DNA of 62,789 nucleotides. Source: Lysinibacillus parviboronicapiens. Its GTDB lineage: Bacteria > Bacillota > Bacilli > Bacillales_A > Planococcaceae. Below are positions 16,680 through 25,373 of the stretch, piece by piece. A program made the position numbers and the translations under genes. Each line of letters opens with the position of its first letter. Position 1 is the stretch's first letter. The DNA lies in the NCBI RefSeq assembly GCF_003049575.1, contig NZ_PYWI01000024.1, forward strand, positions 1 to 62,789, written 5' to 3'. The notes under the pieces were generated by a model. It was not told the origin of the DNA. It searched no databases and saw only the letters and a program-made list of their open reading frames with translations.

Positions 16680-16870
16680 TATAACAAATAAGAAGGAATT
16701 TTTATGTAAAAACCATTGAAAGGGATTCACCAGAAAAAGGAGGGTTTGAAATAGATTTTGTGAGAAACATGATGAACTTTGGCATTCGAATGATCAATGA
16801 ATGTGATAAACACTGGATGGTATTTTTAATAGAAATTACTGTTTGTTACAACATAAAGAAGGGGATATAA
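16680..16870 (+). other. Open frame without start, possible gene remnant
   Basis: A plus-strand frame reading YVKTIERDSPEKGGFEIDF and FGIRMINECDKHWMVFL runs to TAA 16870, overlapping the ribosome site of the next gene. It has no upstream start codon. Composition is protein-like, but no family is recognised. Nothing else was seen between 16563 and 16871. Confidence 0.2.
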
Positions 16871-16871
16871 A

Positions 16872-17465
16872 ATGCGACAGTTTAATCGATATTTTAGTGA
16901 ATTAATGCATTATTTACCAGAAAATGAACAGCTTCAATTACAACACACGACAGGAGCAAATGAAAAACAAATTAGCACCTTACTTGAAGTATTTCCACAA
17001 TGTCCACAGGCGCTTATCAGTCTATTAAATGATGTGAACGGAACGTATTACTGTAAGCATGGCGAGCATACGATTTGTGTACTAGTCTTGGGCTCCGATT
17101 TATATGAATATCCTTATTATTTAAAGTCAATAGAGCAAATTATGAATGATTACCAAGTAGACAATCAGGATAGTATTTTAGATCGTTATAGTGAGTTTAT
17201 AGATCAGATTGAAGTTGATGAACGTATCAATATTCATGTGCCTTTAAGAGAGCGATTATGTTTTTCAGATTGTATGAATAATGGCGGTACGTCGAGTTTA
17301 TACATCGACTTTACTCCAAATGAAGGCGGAAAAGTGGGGCAAATAATTCGCTATGTACATGACCCTGATAGTTATGAGGTCATCGCACCTTCTTTTGACG
17401 TTTATCTACAGCAACTCATGGATGGGGCATACGAATTCACTGCTTTTTATGAGGACGAGCTTTGA
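16872..17465 (+). CDS. SMI1/KNR4-family protein
   Basis: A 197-residue protein with the SMI1/KNR4 (SUKH) fold: an N-terminal helix, then EVFPQCPQALISLLNDVNGTYYC, with the conserved W/L-x-x-x-N-G turn, and a C-terminal AYEFTAFYEDEL. Bacterial SUKH proteins are often immunity proteins for contact-dependent or polymorphic toxins, but many are of unknown role. No toxin gene is adjacent, so it may be an orphan immunity or regulatory protein. GAAGGGG precedes ATG 16872. Confidence 0.7.
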   Translation: MRQFNRYFSELMHYLPENEQLQLQHTTGANEKQISTLLEVFPQCPQALISLLNDVNGTYYCKHGEHTICVLVLGSDLYEYPYYLKSIEQIMNDYQVDNQDSILDRYSEFIDQIEVDERINIHVPLRERLCFSDCMNNGGTSSLYIDFTPNEGGKVGQIIRYVHDPDSYEVIAPSFDVYLQQLMDGAYEFTAFYEDEL

Positions 17466-17555
17466 GTAAATGTTCTGTGTTGAACAAAAATTAAAATGAA
17501 TTACAGTATCTGATTGAAAAATAGATGCAATTTATTCTTAGAAAGAAGGGCTATA

Positions 17556-18038
17556 ATGCAACTGAAATTTTATGAAGACACGGATAAGCAAATGATAGAA
17601 CAGTACACGATTACCGAACAACAGCTTCGTTATACGAAGTCCCCTCAAGCTAGCATTGAACTAGCAAAAAACGAAACAAGCCGTCATGCAGTTTTAGCGA
17701 TGAAAGAAGGAAAGCTCGTTACCTTTTTGGTGCTCCATGAAAAGGAAGGGGTAGTACCGTATTCGGCAAATACAGGTGCTATTTTAATCCGCTCATTTTC
17801 GACAGACTTTCATGAACAGGGGAAGGGCTACGCCAAAGAGGCATTACAATTATTACCTACTTTTGTACGAAAGTATTTTCCTGCTATAAATGAGCTTGTA
17901 TTAGGCGTAGACTTGCCGAACATTGCGGCACAGGAATTGTATAAAAAATGTGGTTTTGTGGATGAGGGTGTACGCACCAAGAGTTTCGATGACGAGCTTA
18001 TAGTAATGAGCTACAACCTTGGCGAAAAACAAAGTTGA
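17556..18038 (+). CDS. GNAT-family N-acetyltransferase
   Basis: A 160-residue protein with motif A FSTDFHEQGKGYAKEALQLL (Q/R-G-K-G-x-A, about residues 83-102) and the terminal NIAAQELYKKCGFVDEGVR. ATG 17556 follows GAAGGG and starts MQLKFYEDTDK; the longer frame from 17514 lacks a ribosome site. Substrate unknown. Confidence 0.8.
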   Translation: MQLKFYEDTDKQMIEQYTITEQQLRYTKSPQASIELAKNETSRHAVLAMKEGKLVTFLVLHEKEGVVPYSANTGAILIRSFSTDFHEQGKGYAKEALQLLPTFVRKYFPAINELVLGVDLPNIAAQELYKKCGFVDEGVRTKSFDDELIVMSYNLGEKQS

Positions 18039-18208
18039 CTAAACATGAGGATGTTATGTGCAGGACTTCTTTTGGCTGTTATGCTGATAAAACATCAGTC
18101 GTTTGGTTTCGGCTATTAAGTAGGAGCCATGTTAGCTGGAACAGAATATTTTTAGCTTTTAAATTGTCCAAAGTGAGTAAGTATTAGTAGGATTGGAAGT
18201 GATAGACA

Positions 18209-18628
18209 ATGAGACATCTGATGTATGCGACTATGGAGGATTTAGACGAATTAGTCACCATTGATCAACAGGTCATTGGTAGTACTAGTAGACGTGATTT
18301 CATACAAAAAGCGATTGCAGAAGGACGATGCATCATTCAAAAGACGCAACGTGCGATAGTTGGTTTTCTAATTTTCTCCACTGATTTTTTTGACTGTAGT
18401 TTTATTAATTTAGTGATTGTAAAACCCACTGAGCGGCGAAAAGGCATAGCAACCTCTTTATTAGCGTATTACGTCGAGAGGGCATCAACGCAAAAAGTAT
18501 TTTCTTCCACAAATCAATCGAATACGACTATGCAAAAAGTATTTGCAACAGCAGGATTTATTAGGAGTGGCTATGTAGAAAATTTAGATGAAGATGACCC
18601 GGAAATTATCTACTTCAAATTAAGGTAG
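18209..18628 (+). CDS. GNAT-family N-acetyltransferase
   Basis: A 139-residue GNAT protein: N-terminal ATMEDLDELVTIDQQ, motif A LVIVKPTERRKGIATSLLAYY (about residues 69-89, R-R-x-G-x-A) and a C-terminal FATAGFIRSGYVENL. GGAAGTGA lies before ATG 18209. Compact, single domain, substrate unknown. Confidence 0.8.
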   Translation: MRHLMYATMEDLDELVTIDQQVIGSTSRRDFIQKAIAEGRCIIQKTQRAIVGFLIFSTDFFDCSFINLVIVKPTERRKGIATSLLAYYVERASTQKVFSSTNQSNTTMQKVFATAGFIRSGYVENLDEDDPEIIYFKLR

Positions 18629-18743
18629 TGTAGAGTTATCAATAATAATGCTTCATCTAGAGTAGGTTTTAACCTTAAGTGGCAACCGCAAGCCCCACAG
18701 ATGCAAAAAGCATCAGTGAAGCCTGCTTGGCACGCTACTAACG

Positions 18744-18953
18744 CTGATAAGAGAATATGGAAAATCAATTGTTCCGGTAGCAATCATGCACGGCATGATG
18801 AATGTATTTTATTTAAGTGCAGGGCAATTGTCCTTGTCCATGGATAGCCAAGAAGTGTTAAAAGCTACTGGACTATTGTTGGCTCTACTAGTATGTAGTT
18901 ACTTTGTACGCCATAAATATGTCACAATTAACAATAAATATAAGGAATTATAG
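18744..18953 (+). pseudogene. C-terminal remnant of a CPBP intramembrane protease
   Basis: The frame carries SIVPVAIMHGMMNVFYLSAG, matching the last conserved motif of CPBP (CAAX/Abi) proteases, where H and N in HxxxN line the active site, followed by one more hydrophobic helix and TAG 18951-18953. The required EExxxR helix and the rest of the N-terminal part are missing. A short hydrophobic frame at about 18044-18118 (LLLAVMLIKHQSFGF) could be another scrap. Nothing else was recognised in 18629-19048. Confidence 0.6.
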
Positions 18954-19048
18954 TTAAAAAATGGCACCTGTTTTAGCTGGTCGACGTTCCTGTTATAGGC
19001 GAAGTGATTGACAGCTTCTCCTATAAAAAGAATGTTGGGGGAATTTAA

Positions 19049-20218
19049 TTGAGTACAGAACAGATTTTAAGTTTAAGTAGCAATGCGTTGTTTCTTGCAT
19101 TTATCTTGCTATTAATTGCTATTTTACCGTTAGGGCTTGCTGTGAAATCGAAGGGTAAAATGTTTAAGCGTCTAGGACTTGTTCTTACATATATCGCTTT
19201 TGCTTTACAATTAAGCTATTTCATTTTAAGGTGGAATGCTGTCGAGCATGCACCAGTCAGTAATATGTATGAGTTTATGACGTTTTTTGGCATTATGCTT
19301 ACTGGTAGTTTCTTAATCATTCATTATTTGTATAAACAAAGCGTTGTAGGTTTGTTTACCATTCCAGTTTCGTTAATCATTATTGGCTATGGGAGTGTGT
19401 TTGCCAAAGAGGTGACACCACTTGTACCTTCACTTCAAAGTCACTGGTTAACAATTCATGTTATGACCGTTGCATTTTCTAGTGCGATTTTATCTATCTC
19501 CTTTGCAACAGGCATCATTTACTTATTGAGAACGTTGGATGTTACCAAGAAATCAATCAGTACCTATGCATTAGAATTTGTGATGTATTGTTTAGTTGTT
19601 GTGATTGGCTTTATTGGCGTCTCCACGGTGTTCAACTTAACGACTGATGCAGTCAATATTCACTTTGAAAATGCGCAAGGGGACGGTGAAAAAGCAATTT
19701 ATACAATGATGCCGCTTATCGTCAGTAAAGGTGCTACGACAGAAAGCGGGGAATCAATCGGCATGTTTAAGATCACAAATACTGTTGATGCGAAAAAGCT
19801 GAATTCCATCGTCTGGGCATTTATTGTAGGTACTATTTTATATAGTATTATTCGACTCGTCTCGAGAAAACCAATTTCGGTATTAATCAAACCATTAACA
19901 AACCGTGTGCAGCCGAATTTGATGGATGAAATTTCATATAGAGCGGTTGTCATTGGATTTCCCTTGTTTGCTCTTGGGGGACTATTATTTGCCATGATTT
20001 GGGCACAAATCGCTTGGAGTCGATACTGGGGCTGGGACCCGAAAGAGGTTTGGGCACTCATCACATTTTTATACTACGCAGCCTTTCTACATTTCCGACT
20101 CTCGAAGGGTTGGGAAGGAGAAAAAACGGCTTGGCTTGCGATTATCGGCTTTGGCATTATAGTCTTTAACCAAGTGTTTGTTAATTTAGTTATCGCTGGT
20201 TTGCATTCCTATGCGTAA
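19049..20218 (+). CDS. ccsB: Cytochrome c biogenesis protein CcsB/ResC
   Basis: A 389-residue integral membrane protein of the CcsA/ResC family, which with ResB delivers haem to apocytochrome c outside the cell. The WWD haem-handling motif WGWDPKEVWALITFLYY is at about residues 326-342, and conserved histidines lie in HAPVSNMYEF, IHVMTVAF and AAFLHFRL. About eight membrane segments, usual length. TTG 19049 follows GGGGGAA. The usual partner resB is not adjacent; in Bacillus resABC are clustered, so the gene is separated here. Confidence 0.9.
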   Translation: MSTEQILSLSSNALFLAFILLLIAILPLGLAVKSKGKMFKRLGLVLTYIAFALQLSYFILRWNAVEHAPVSNMYEFMTFFGIMLTGSFLIIHYLYKQSVVGLFTIPVSLIIIGYGSVFAKEVTPLVPSLQSHWLTIHVMTVAFSSAILSISFATGIIYLLRTLDVTKKSISTYALEFVMYCLVVVIGFIGVSTVFNLTTDAVNIHFENAQGDGEKAIYTMMPLIVSKGATTESGESIGMFKITNTVDAKKLNSIVWAFIVGTILYSIIRLVSRKPISVLIKPLTNRVQPNLMDEISYRAVVIGFPLFALGGLLFAMIWAQIAWSRYWGWDPKEVWALITFLYYAAFLHFRLSKGWEGEKTAWLAIIGFGIIVFNQVFVNLVIAGLHSYA

Positions 20219-20738
20219 AAGTTGCAGGAGGTATAGGGATGCGCTATTTTTAAAAGCTGAATGTGGTAAGCTCTCTTAGGTTTTTTGTTCTGTACGTCAA
20301 TAGAATTACAATTGAATTATTATCGTATATTACGATTAACAAGGCTGGGACAGCAAAAATGTAGACACCCTCTTGGTGATCGTTCACATCATGGGTCTAG
20401 CTGCTGTAAGCTTGCTACTTGTATGTATAGACATGTAAATGGCTAGGGGATAGGAAAGCGAATGATTGGACAATGATTCTTTGGTTACCTTATTCACTAT
20501 TATTAATCATCCTATTCGTCACTGCTTTTCAAGATAACAGATCAGAGAGATAGGCCAGCACCTGTACAAGGACTATTAGTAATGGCTCAACTCATATGCT
20601 ACCCTGTCTATATTTGTATATTTTGAATATTCTGAGTGATGGTTCTAAGACTGATGTAGTACAGGGAGAAAAAAGTTAAAAGAGACATCCATATTTGGAT
20701 GTCTCTTGGATTTTAAACTGTTAATTCTTTAAGGAGAA
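20219..20738 (+). other. Gap with a possible membrane-protein remnant
   Basis: About 520 bases without an intact gene. Around 20455-20620 two adjacent frames give MILWLPYSLLLIILFVTAFQ and DNRSER, then RPAPVQGLLVMAQLICYPVY, which join into one plausible membrane-protein segment if one base is restored. GGCTGGGACAGCAAAAA at about 20344 resembles the ends of the repeat element at 53.2 kb. No family assigned. Confidence 0.25.
20680..20707. terminator. Terminator of the cold-shock gene
   Basis: A 12-base perfect stem (20680-20691 with 20696-20707) around TATT, followed on the minus strand by a T-rich stretch. Confidence 0.9.
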
Positions 20739-20939
20739 TTAAAGTTTCACAACGTTAGTAGCTTGAGGGCCACGGTTGCCTTCTTCAACGCCGAATTCTA
20801 CTTTTTGACCTTCTTCTAGTGTTTTGAAACCTTCAGATTGGATAGCAGAGAAGTGTACGAATACATCGTTTCCACCTTCTACTTCGATGAAGCCAAAACC
20901 TTTTTCTGCGTTAAACCATTTTACTGTACCTTGTGTCAT
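20739..20939 (-). CDS. Cold-shock protein, CspA family
   Basis: A 66-residue OB-fold RNA chaperone. RNP1 (KGFGFIEV) and RNP2 (VFVHFSAI) are both intact, and the end [14 protein letters not shown] is typical of Bacillus CspB/CspD. It binds single-stranded RNA and melts structures at low temperature. ATG 20939 ([10 protein letters not shown]) has GGAGG upstream; the longer frame is the leader. I cannot choose between cspB, cspC and cspD. Confidence 0.95.
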   Translation of the reverse strand: MTQGTVKWFNAEKGFGFIEVEGGNDVFVHFSAIQSEGFKTLEEGQKVEFGVEEGNRGPQATNVVKL

Positions 20940-21100
20940 TTGAAAAACCTCCAAAAATAAATTCAACAATCATATTCCTTCACACTGTAAAAAAAACACA
21001 TAACCAAAGATCGCATGAAAACGTCACTTTCGCCTGCATGATTTCATTGTTTACGATGAAGCAATTTAATTATTGCTTTTATTATATAACAGATTTATAC
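20940..21100 (-). promoter_or_regulatory. Long 5' leader of the cold-shock gene
   Basis: On the minus strand a TATAAT-like box lies near 21085, leaving roughly 135-140 untranslated bases before the start. An AAGCAATAATTAAATTGCTT hairpin begins the leader. Long structured leaders are usual in csp mRNAs and help cold-specific translation; applying that here is inference. Confidence 0.45.
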
Positions 21101-21250
21101 ATTTATCCAGCATATTCCGTTTTTTAGTAAGAAAAATTTACATGGGATTGTTTACAAGTATAATATTGATAAAACATCCTGAAAAACAGGGTATTATTGT
21201 TACGTTTTCCTTCTTTCGAGCTAGTAAAAGATAACATTGTTTTCATGTCA

Positions 21251-21877
21251 TTAGTCAATCCACGCCTTTTCCTTAGCGACAATTACGGCTTCAGCTCGTG
21301 ATTCAACATGAAGTCTTACAAACAGTTTCGATAAATAATTTTCAACCGTCCGTTGTGTGACACCTAGTGCGGAGGCAATAGCTTTATTGGTGTATCCTTG
21401 TGCCACAAGCTGTAAAATCTCTTGTTCTTTGTCACTCAGTAAAACTTCCTGCCGCCTATTTGGTTGGTGTGAGCGACGCTGCACAAAGTCTAAAAAGTCA
21501 GCTGACAGTAAAATTTCCCCTCGAAGTGCAGCTTGAATGGTTTGAATAACTTGTTCTTTTGTAGCAAGTTTCGATAAAAGTCCATCCACTTTTTTTTCGA
21601 CGAGTAGCTCGTAATAATCAGTCAGTTCGTAACCTGTATAGAGCAAAATTATCGCTTCGGGTTGCTTTTTTTTAATCATCTCTGAAAGGTGGATGCCATT
21701 GAGAGGCTTCATATTAATATCAATTAAAAAGAGCTGGAATGTTTGCATGTCCATTCTTGAAAGCACGGCAGCACTGTCTTGTTCTGTTTCGATTTGTACA
21801 TTTACTAAATCCTGTAATAATGTTTTTGTGCCATCTAAAACAACAGGATGATCATCTACAATTAGGATGTTAATCAT
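21251..21877 (-). CDS. NarL/ComA-type response regulator
   Basis: A 208-residue regulator: receiver domain with the acidic pair DD at 8-9, phospho-acceptor Asp53 in LIDINMKPLNG and Lys in LLSKLATKEQ, then a LuxR-type helix-turn-helix (LSDKEQEILQLVAQGYTNKAIASALGVTQRTVENYLSKLF, about residues 148-187). The start overlaps the kinase stop by eight bases (ATGATTAA), so the pair is co-translated. Size, kinase partner and gene order resemble ComA. Its DNA site may be the TTTTCGG repeats at 24177-24227 (inference). Confidence 0.9.
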   Translation of the reverse strand: MINILIVDDHPVVLDGTKTLLQDLVNVQIETEQDSAAVLSRMDMQTFQLFLIDINMKPLNGIHLSEMIKKKQPEAIILLYTGYELTDYYELLVEKKVDGLLSKLATKEQVIQTIQAALRGEILLSADFLDFVQRRSHQPNRRQEVLLSDKEQEILQLVAQGYTNKAIASALGVTQRTVENYLSKLFVRLHVESRAEAVIVAKEKAWID

Positions 21878-24065
21878 TTATTTTTTCGCCTTCCTCTTGT
21901 ATTTTGATATTTATATGCATGCCTTCATTTGGTTTGGAGGTTATGGATATGTGACCGTTAAAGGCGCGAACACGTTCACGAATACCGTTGATACCCATGG
22001 AAGCTGAAGATTTCATTAAATCTTCGATATCACAGCCTATGCCGTTATCATCATAGTGCAGTTCAAAGCCATGCTCTATTGCAACAAGTCTCAGGGAAAC
22101 TTCTGTAGCTTCCGCATGTTTAATAGCGTTATTGAGTAGTTCTTGAACAAGACGATAGACGACTAAGTGTAATGATAAATCTTGAAAATGGACACGTTCT
22201 ATCTGTGTACTCAGTAAAAAGTTTGCCCGAATATTTACCTTTTGTACAAGTTTTTTTAGCGCAATTTGTAAACCAAAAGTATCGAGTAGGGGAGGGCTTA
22301 AATTTTCACAATACTCTCGTAAATCTTTGGTCGCATTCAGAAGTTGCTCTCGAATAGCTCGCACCTTCTCTCCTTGAATGGTTGATGAACCTGCGAGTAC
22401 ATCAAGCTCTCGGGCCAAATGGAGTTGCTCTTGTAAAATAGTGTCGTGTAATTCCTGTGCTAAAATGCTCTTTTCTTTTTCGATAATATTCCATAATAAT
22501 TTATCTAACCAAGGTAACTGTGTTTCATTGGTCACTTTCATATGTTGAATATCAAGCACTAAATCCTCGATCAGCTTCAAACTATCCATAAACATAGAAA
22601 CGTAAAGAGCGAGTAATTCTAACCAAAGCAGCTCTTCTTTTTGCAATGTATGGCTAATCAATAACACAATTTTTTCATCCGCTGTATCATATAAAAGTAG
22701 CTGTGTCGTCTGATTCCTTGTATTAATTTCACCGCGTGATAAAGGAACATGTTGTGAAATAGTTTCAATGGAAAATGCTGTTGTGCCAAGTTTTTCAGTT
22801 ATTTCATATGTGAAGCGGGCCAGTAATTCCTGCTGATTTTTCGCCTTGCCCATTCTGTTCACCGCGGCATATAAATTATGTACATAATCGCCATTGGATG
22901 AAAATATAACTTTTCGATGTTTAAAATCAAGTTGCTCTTTTACATAGAAGCTTGCAAGATTTACTAAAAAAATGAGGGCAAAAATCGCCGTTAGCAAAGT
23001 GAATGAAAGTTGTTCCACTAAGAAAATAGAGATGCCAAGTGTCAAGATAAGCGCACTAAAAAATGCCAGTGCACAGTAATATCTGAATCGGGATAATTGG
23101 TACTCAATATCAAATAAACGCTCATTTACTTGAATGAAAATAAAAGAAAAAGGTATGAATAGTAAAAATAATGCAGTGAATTCTGCTGGTAAAATCGGCG
23201 GATAGTGTAAAATTTCTGGAACTACAAATAACAGTAAAAACGGTAGGAAAGGAATGATTAATGCGATGGCTATTAATCGTATTTTTACTGATTGTGTTCG
23301 GATATAGCTAGTGATTAATATAGCAAGTGCATAAAGAACAAGTATACCAAACAAACCTAGAATCACAATTGGTGTGATTTGATTAAAACGAGAATCAACG
23401 AATTCCATAAGATAACAGCATGTTAGTAATATGGGTAGTAAATAGAGCCATTTCGAATGGAAAGAGGGCCATTTTATATGGAGATAGTAGAAATAATGTT
23501 GCAAAAAATGAATGAACAGCACTAAGCAAAATACGATGCAATAGCCTATGACCATCTTGCCAATTATATCTCCTCTGCTAGAGGCACCAATACTTGTGTA
23601 AGCTAAAGAACACGTTAATAAAAATAGTGTAAGTAGGTTAGTGATTTGATTTTCTTTAGGACGTTTCCATAAAAAGATGGCCACGCCAAAGGACAGCAAA
23701 AAATATAACAGGGGAAAAACAATATGTACAAACAGCTCTTCTGGTATATCTGTATGCTTGATTTTAATGGAATGGATGACTCCATTTGCCTTTTTAATGG
23801 ATAATTCTTTTGCGCTTCTAAAAATATGTGGTTTTCCCTCCATTATTTTTTCTTCAGCAAGTTGGCCATCGATGGTAAGTAAGATGTCCCCTTTTTCAAT
23901 ATTTTGTTGCTGTGCCCAATCCGTATAATAAGATTTTACAATGACTGGTTGACCGTTTGCTGTATCTACTAAAATTCCGATGAAGGGGGTTTGGATAGCA
24001 ATTACAAGCACATAGATACCAAGGAGTAAGTAGGTGATAAAAATACTGCAGGTTAATTTGCTCAT
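21870..24065 (-). CDS. ComP-like sensor histidine kinase with PDZ-like domain
   Basis: A 731-residue membrane kinase. One N-terminal helix is followed by an extracytoplasmic PDZ-like domain (about 30-105, with NIEKGDILLTIDG), then about seven more helices (about 110-370), a linker, and a HisKA_3 dimerisation domain with phospho-His near residue 537 in LAQELHDTILQEQ. The ATPase domain has ELLNNAIKHAEA (N box), DDNGIGCD (G1) and SMGINGIRERVRAFNG (G2). Multi-helix sensor plus HisKA_3 is the ComP layout, but no comQ or comX gene is next to it, so the signal is unknown. I chose the second ATG (24065), six bases after AGAGAG. Confidence 0.85.
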   Translation of the reverse strand: MSKLTCSIFITYLLLGIYVLVIAIQTPFIGILVDTANGQPVIVKSYYTDWAQQQNIEKGDILLTIDGQLAEEKIMEGKPHIFRSAKELSIKKANGVIHSIKIKHTDIPEELFVHIVFPLLYFLLSFGVAIFLWKRPKENQITNLLTLFLLTCSLAYTSIGASSRGDIIGKMVIGYCIVFCLVLFIHFLQHYFYYLHIKWPSFHSKWLYLLPILLTCCYLMEFVDSRFNQITPIVILGLFGILVLYALAILITSYIRTQSVKIRLIAIALIIPFLPFLLLFVVPEILHYPPILPAEFTALFLLFIPFSFIFIQVNERLFDIEYQLSRFRYYCALAFFSALILTLGISIFLVEQLSFTLLTAIFALIFLVNLASFYVKEQLDFKHRKVIFSSNGDYVHNLYAAVNRMGKAKNQQELLARFTYEITEKLGTTAFSIETISQHVPLSRGEINTRNQTTQLLLYDTADEKIVLLISHTLQKEELLWLELLALYVSMFMDSLKLIEDLVLDIQHMKVTNETQLPWLDKLLWNIIEKEKSILAQELHDTILQEQLHLARELDVLAGSSTIQGEKVRAIREQLLNATKDLREYCENLSPPLLDTFGLQIALKKLVQKVNIRANFLLSTQIERVHFQDLSLHLVVYRLVQELLNNAIKHAEATEVSLRLVAIEHGFELHYDDNGIGCDIEDLMKSSASMGINGIRERVRAFNGHISITSKPNEGMHINIKIQEEGEKIND

Positions 24066-24176
24066 GTACATCTCTCTTTAATGTTTAATAAATTCATGTT
24101 CATTTCTCATTTCTCTAAAATTGTATGCTATATATTATGCGTAATTTTTGATAATTATGGAAGACCGAAAAGGCGA

Positions 24177-24227
24177 TTTTCGGAAAACCACTAACAGTTT
24201 TTCGGAAAAGCGAAATGGTGTTTTCGG
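24177..24227. repeat. TTTTCGG repeats at 22-bp spacing between divergent genes
   Basis: TTTTCGGAAAA, an odd-length palindrome, is at 24177-24187 and 24199-24209; TTTTCGG (then TCA) is at 24221-24227. Start-to-start distance is exactly 22 bp both times. An opposite-facing CCGAAAA lies just left, near 24164. The array sits between the kinase gene and the divergent membrane-protein gene, where a response-regulator site would be expected. Confidence 0.7.
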
Positions 24228-24279
24228 TCAAGTATATGCTAGTGTGTACATAGCAAACGTGACGGGAAGGGGGCGTAGT

Positions 24280-25200
24280 GTGAAAAAATATCGAATGTCA
24301 TTTATTCTGTTTTTCCTCGTTGCTTTACTAGCGTATCCTACGATGACAACAGCCGAAACAAAGAAAATAGATGCTGTAGAAGTGGATATTTGCATTATTG
24401 GTGGTGACAATCATTTTGTCTACAAGATTCCCAAGCATTTACATAATGATACGACTTATTTTGAAATGAAGGATTACATAGAAACCTCCTTATCCAGCCA
24501 TTGGAAGGTTGAGGATGCCCATTATGAAACAAATCAATCGAATGTGGCATATACATTTTTTATTGAGGATTTATTTCAAGAGAGACAAAATGGTCAACTA
24601 AAGATATCGATACCATACAGTATCTTAGTGGGAATGTTTGGTGAAGATGAAGGCATCCAATTACGCATTATGGCAAGTAAATTAACAAATTGGAAGGTCA
24701 ATGCAAAAGAATGGACTTCGCTCGGTTTTGTTCAACCATTTACATTTTTAAGTGAACGTGAATATGTCTTTGAAGGTGCCGTCAACGAGCTATTACAACA
24801 GCGAGTGGGTCATTTAGATGGGTCCTTCGCGAAAGGACAAATGATACTCTATAGTGTTATCTATTTTAGTTTCATTCTTGTGCAAGTGGCAAGTTGTCTG
24901 TTTTTAGCAAGACGCTTAAAAAATCGAATCCTTCAGTTTCCCGAGGAGATTCAGCATTTTAGAAAGCTTAATTATATGTACCAGATAATACCGTTGATGA
25001 TCATAACTGCGCAAATTGTATTTCTTCTAATGTCTGGATTATTGACAGCGTTTGGGCTCTACTTTAACCCAGGAATTGATTTGTTATTTATTGTTGGACC
25101 AGTTTTACTTAATATTATTGTGTTACCTATGTTTTTTGTGACGACAGAGCGTGAAATTTCCAAGGAACTGCGCAATAATTCGGTAGGCACGGGTATGTAA
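24280..25200 (+). CDS. Secreted/membrane protein of unknown function, divergent from the ComP-like kinase
   Basis: A 306-residue protein: signal peptide (about 1-28, MKKYRMSFILFFLVALLAYP), an extracytoplasmic domain of about 155 residues, then three or four membrane helices (about 190-300) and a charged tail. GTG 24280 follows AAGGGGG and yields a clean signal peptide; the frame is open to 24148, but that part contains the repeats. I recognise no family. Its position opposite the two-component genes makes it a candidate target, accessory sensor or response effector. Confidence 0.6.
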   Translation: MKKYRMSFILFFLVALLAYPTMTTAETKKIDAVEVDICIIGGDNHFVYKIPKHLHNDTTYFEMKDYIETSLSSHWKVEDAHYETNQSNVAYTFFIEDLFQERQNGQLKISIPYSILVGMFGEDEGIQLRIMASKLTNWKVNAKEWTSLGFVQPFTFLSEREYVFEGAVNELLQQRVGHLDGSFAKGQMILYSVIYFSFILVQVASCLFLARRLKNRILQFPEEIQHFRKLNYMYQIIPLMIITAQIVFLLMSGLLTAFGLYFNPGIDLLFIVGPVLLNIIVLPMFFVTTEREISKELRNNSVGTGM

Positions 25201-25329
25201 TGAAAAAATTTTAACACAAGTTATTATGGCAAAAAAAAAATGCAGTTGGATGCACCTGACTTTTCCAATTCTAACAGGTGAAAGTTGCACACCGATTTTC
25301 CTTTTTTGGCGTTCAAATGAAGTTTTTGA

Positions 25330-25338
25330 TGGTATAAT
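25330..25338 (+). promoter_or_regulatory. Extended -10 promoter of thyA
   Basis: TGGTATAAT (TG-N-TATAAT) lies 35 bases before the thyA start. No well-spaced -35 box is seen, as is normal for extended -10 promoters. Confidence 0.5.
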
Positions 25339-25373
25339 GGTCAACAGCATATTTGAAGGAGCTGTTGACAATC

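Noticed and set aside
19008..19032. TTGACA with TATAAA before ccsB as a promoter
   Set aside because: The spacing is only about eight bases, too short for a SigA promoter.
24148..24279. Longer start for the membrane protein opposite the kinase
   Set aside because: That part encodes the 22-bp repeats and lacks a ribosome site; GTG 24280 gives a clean signal peptide.
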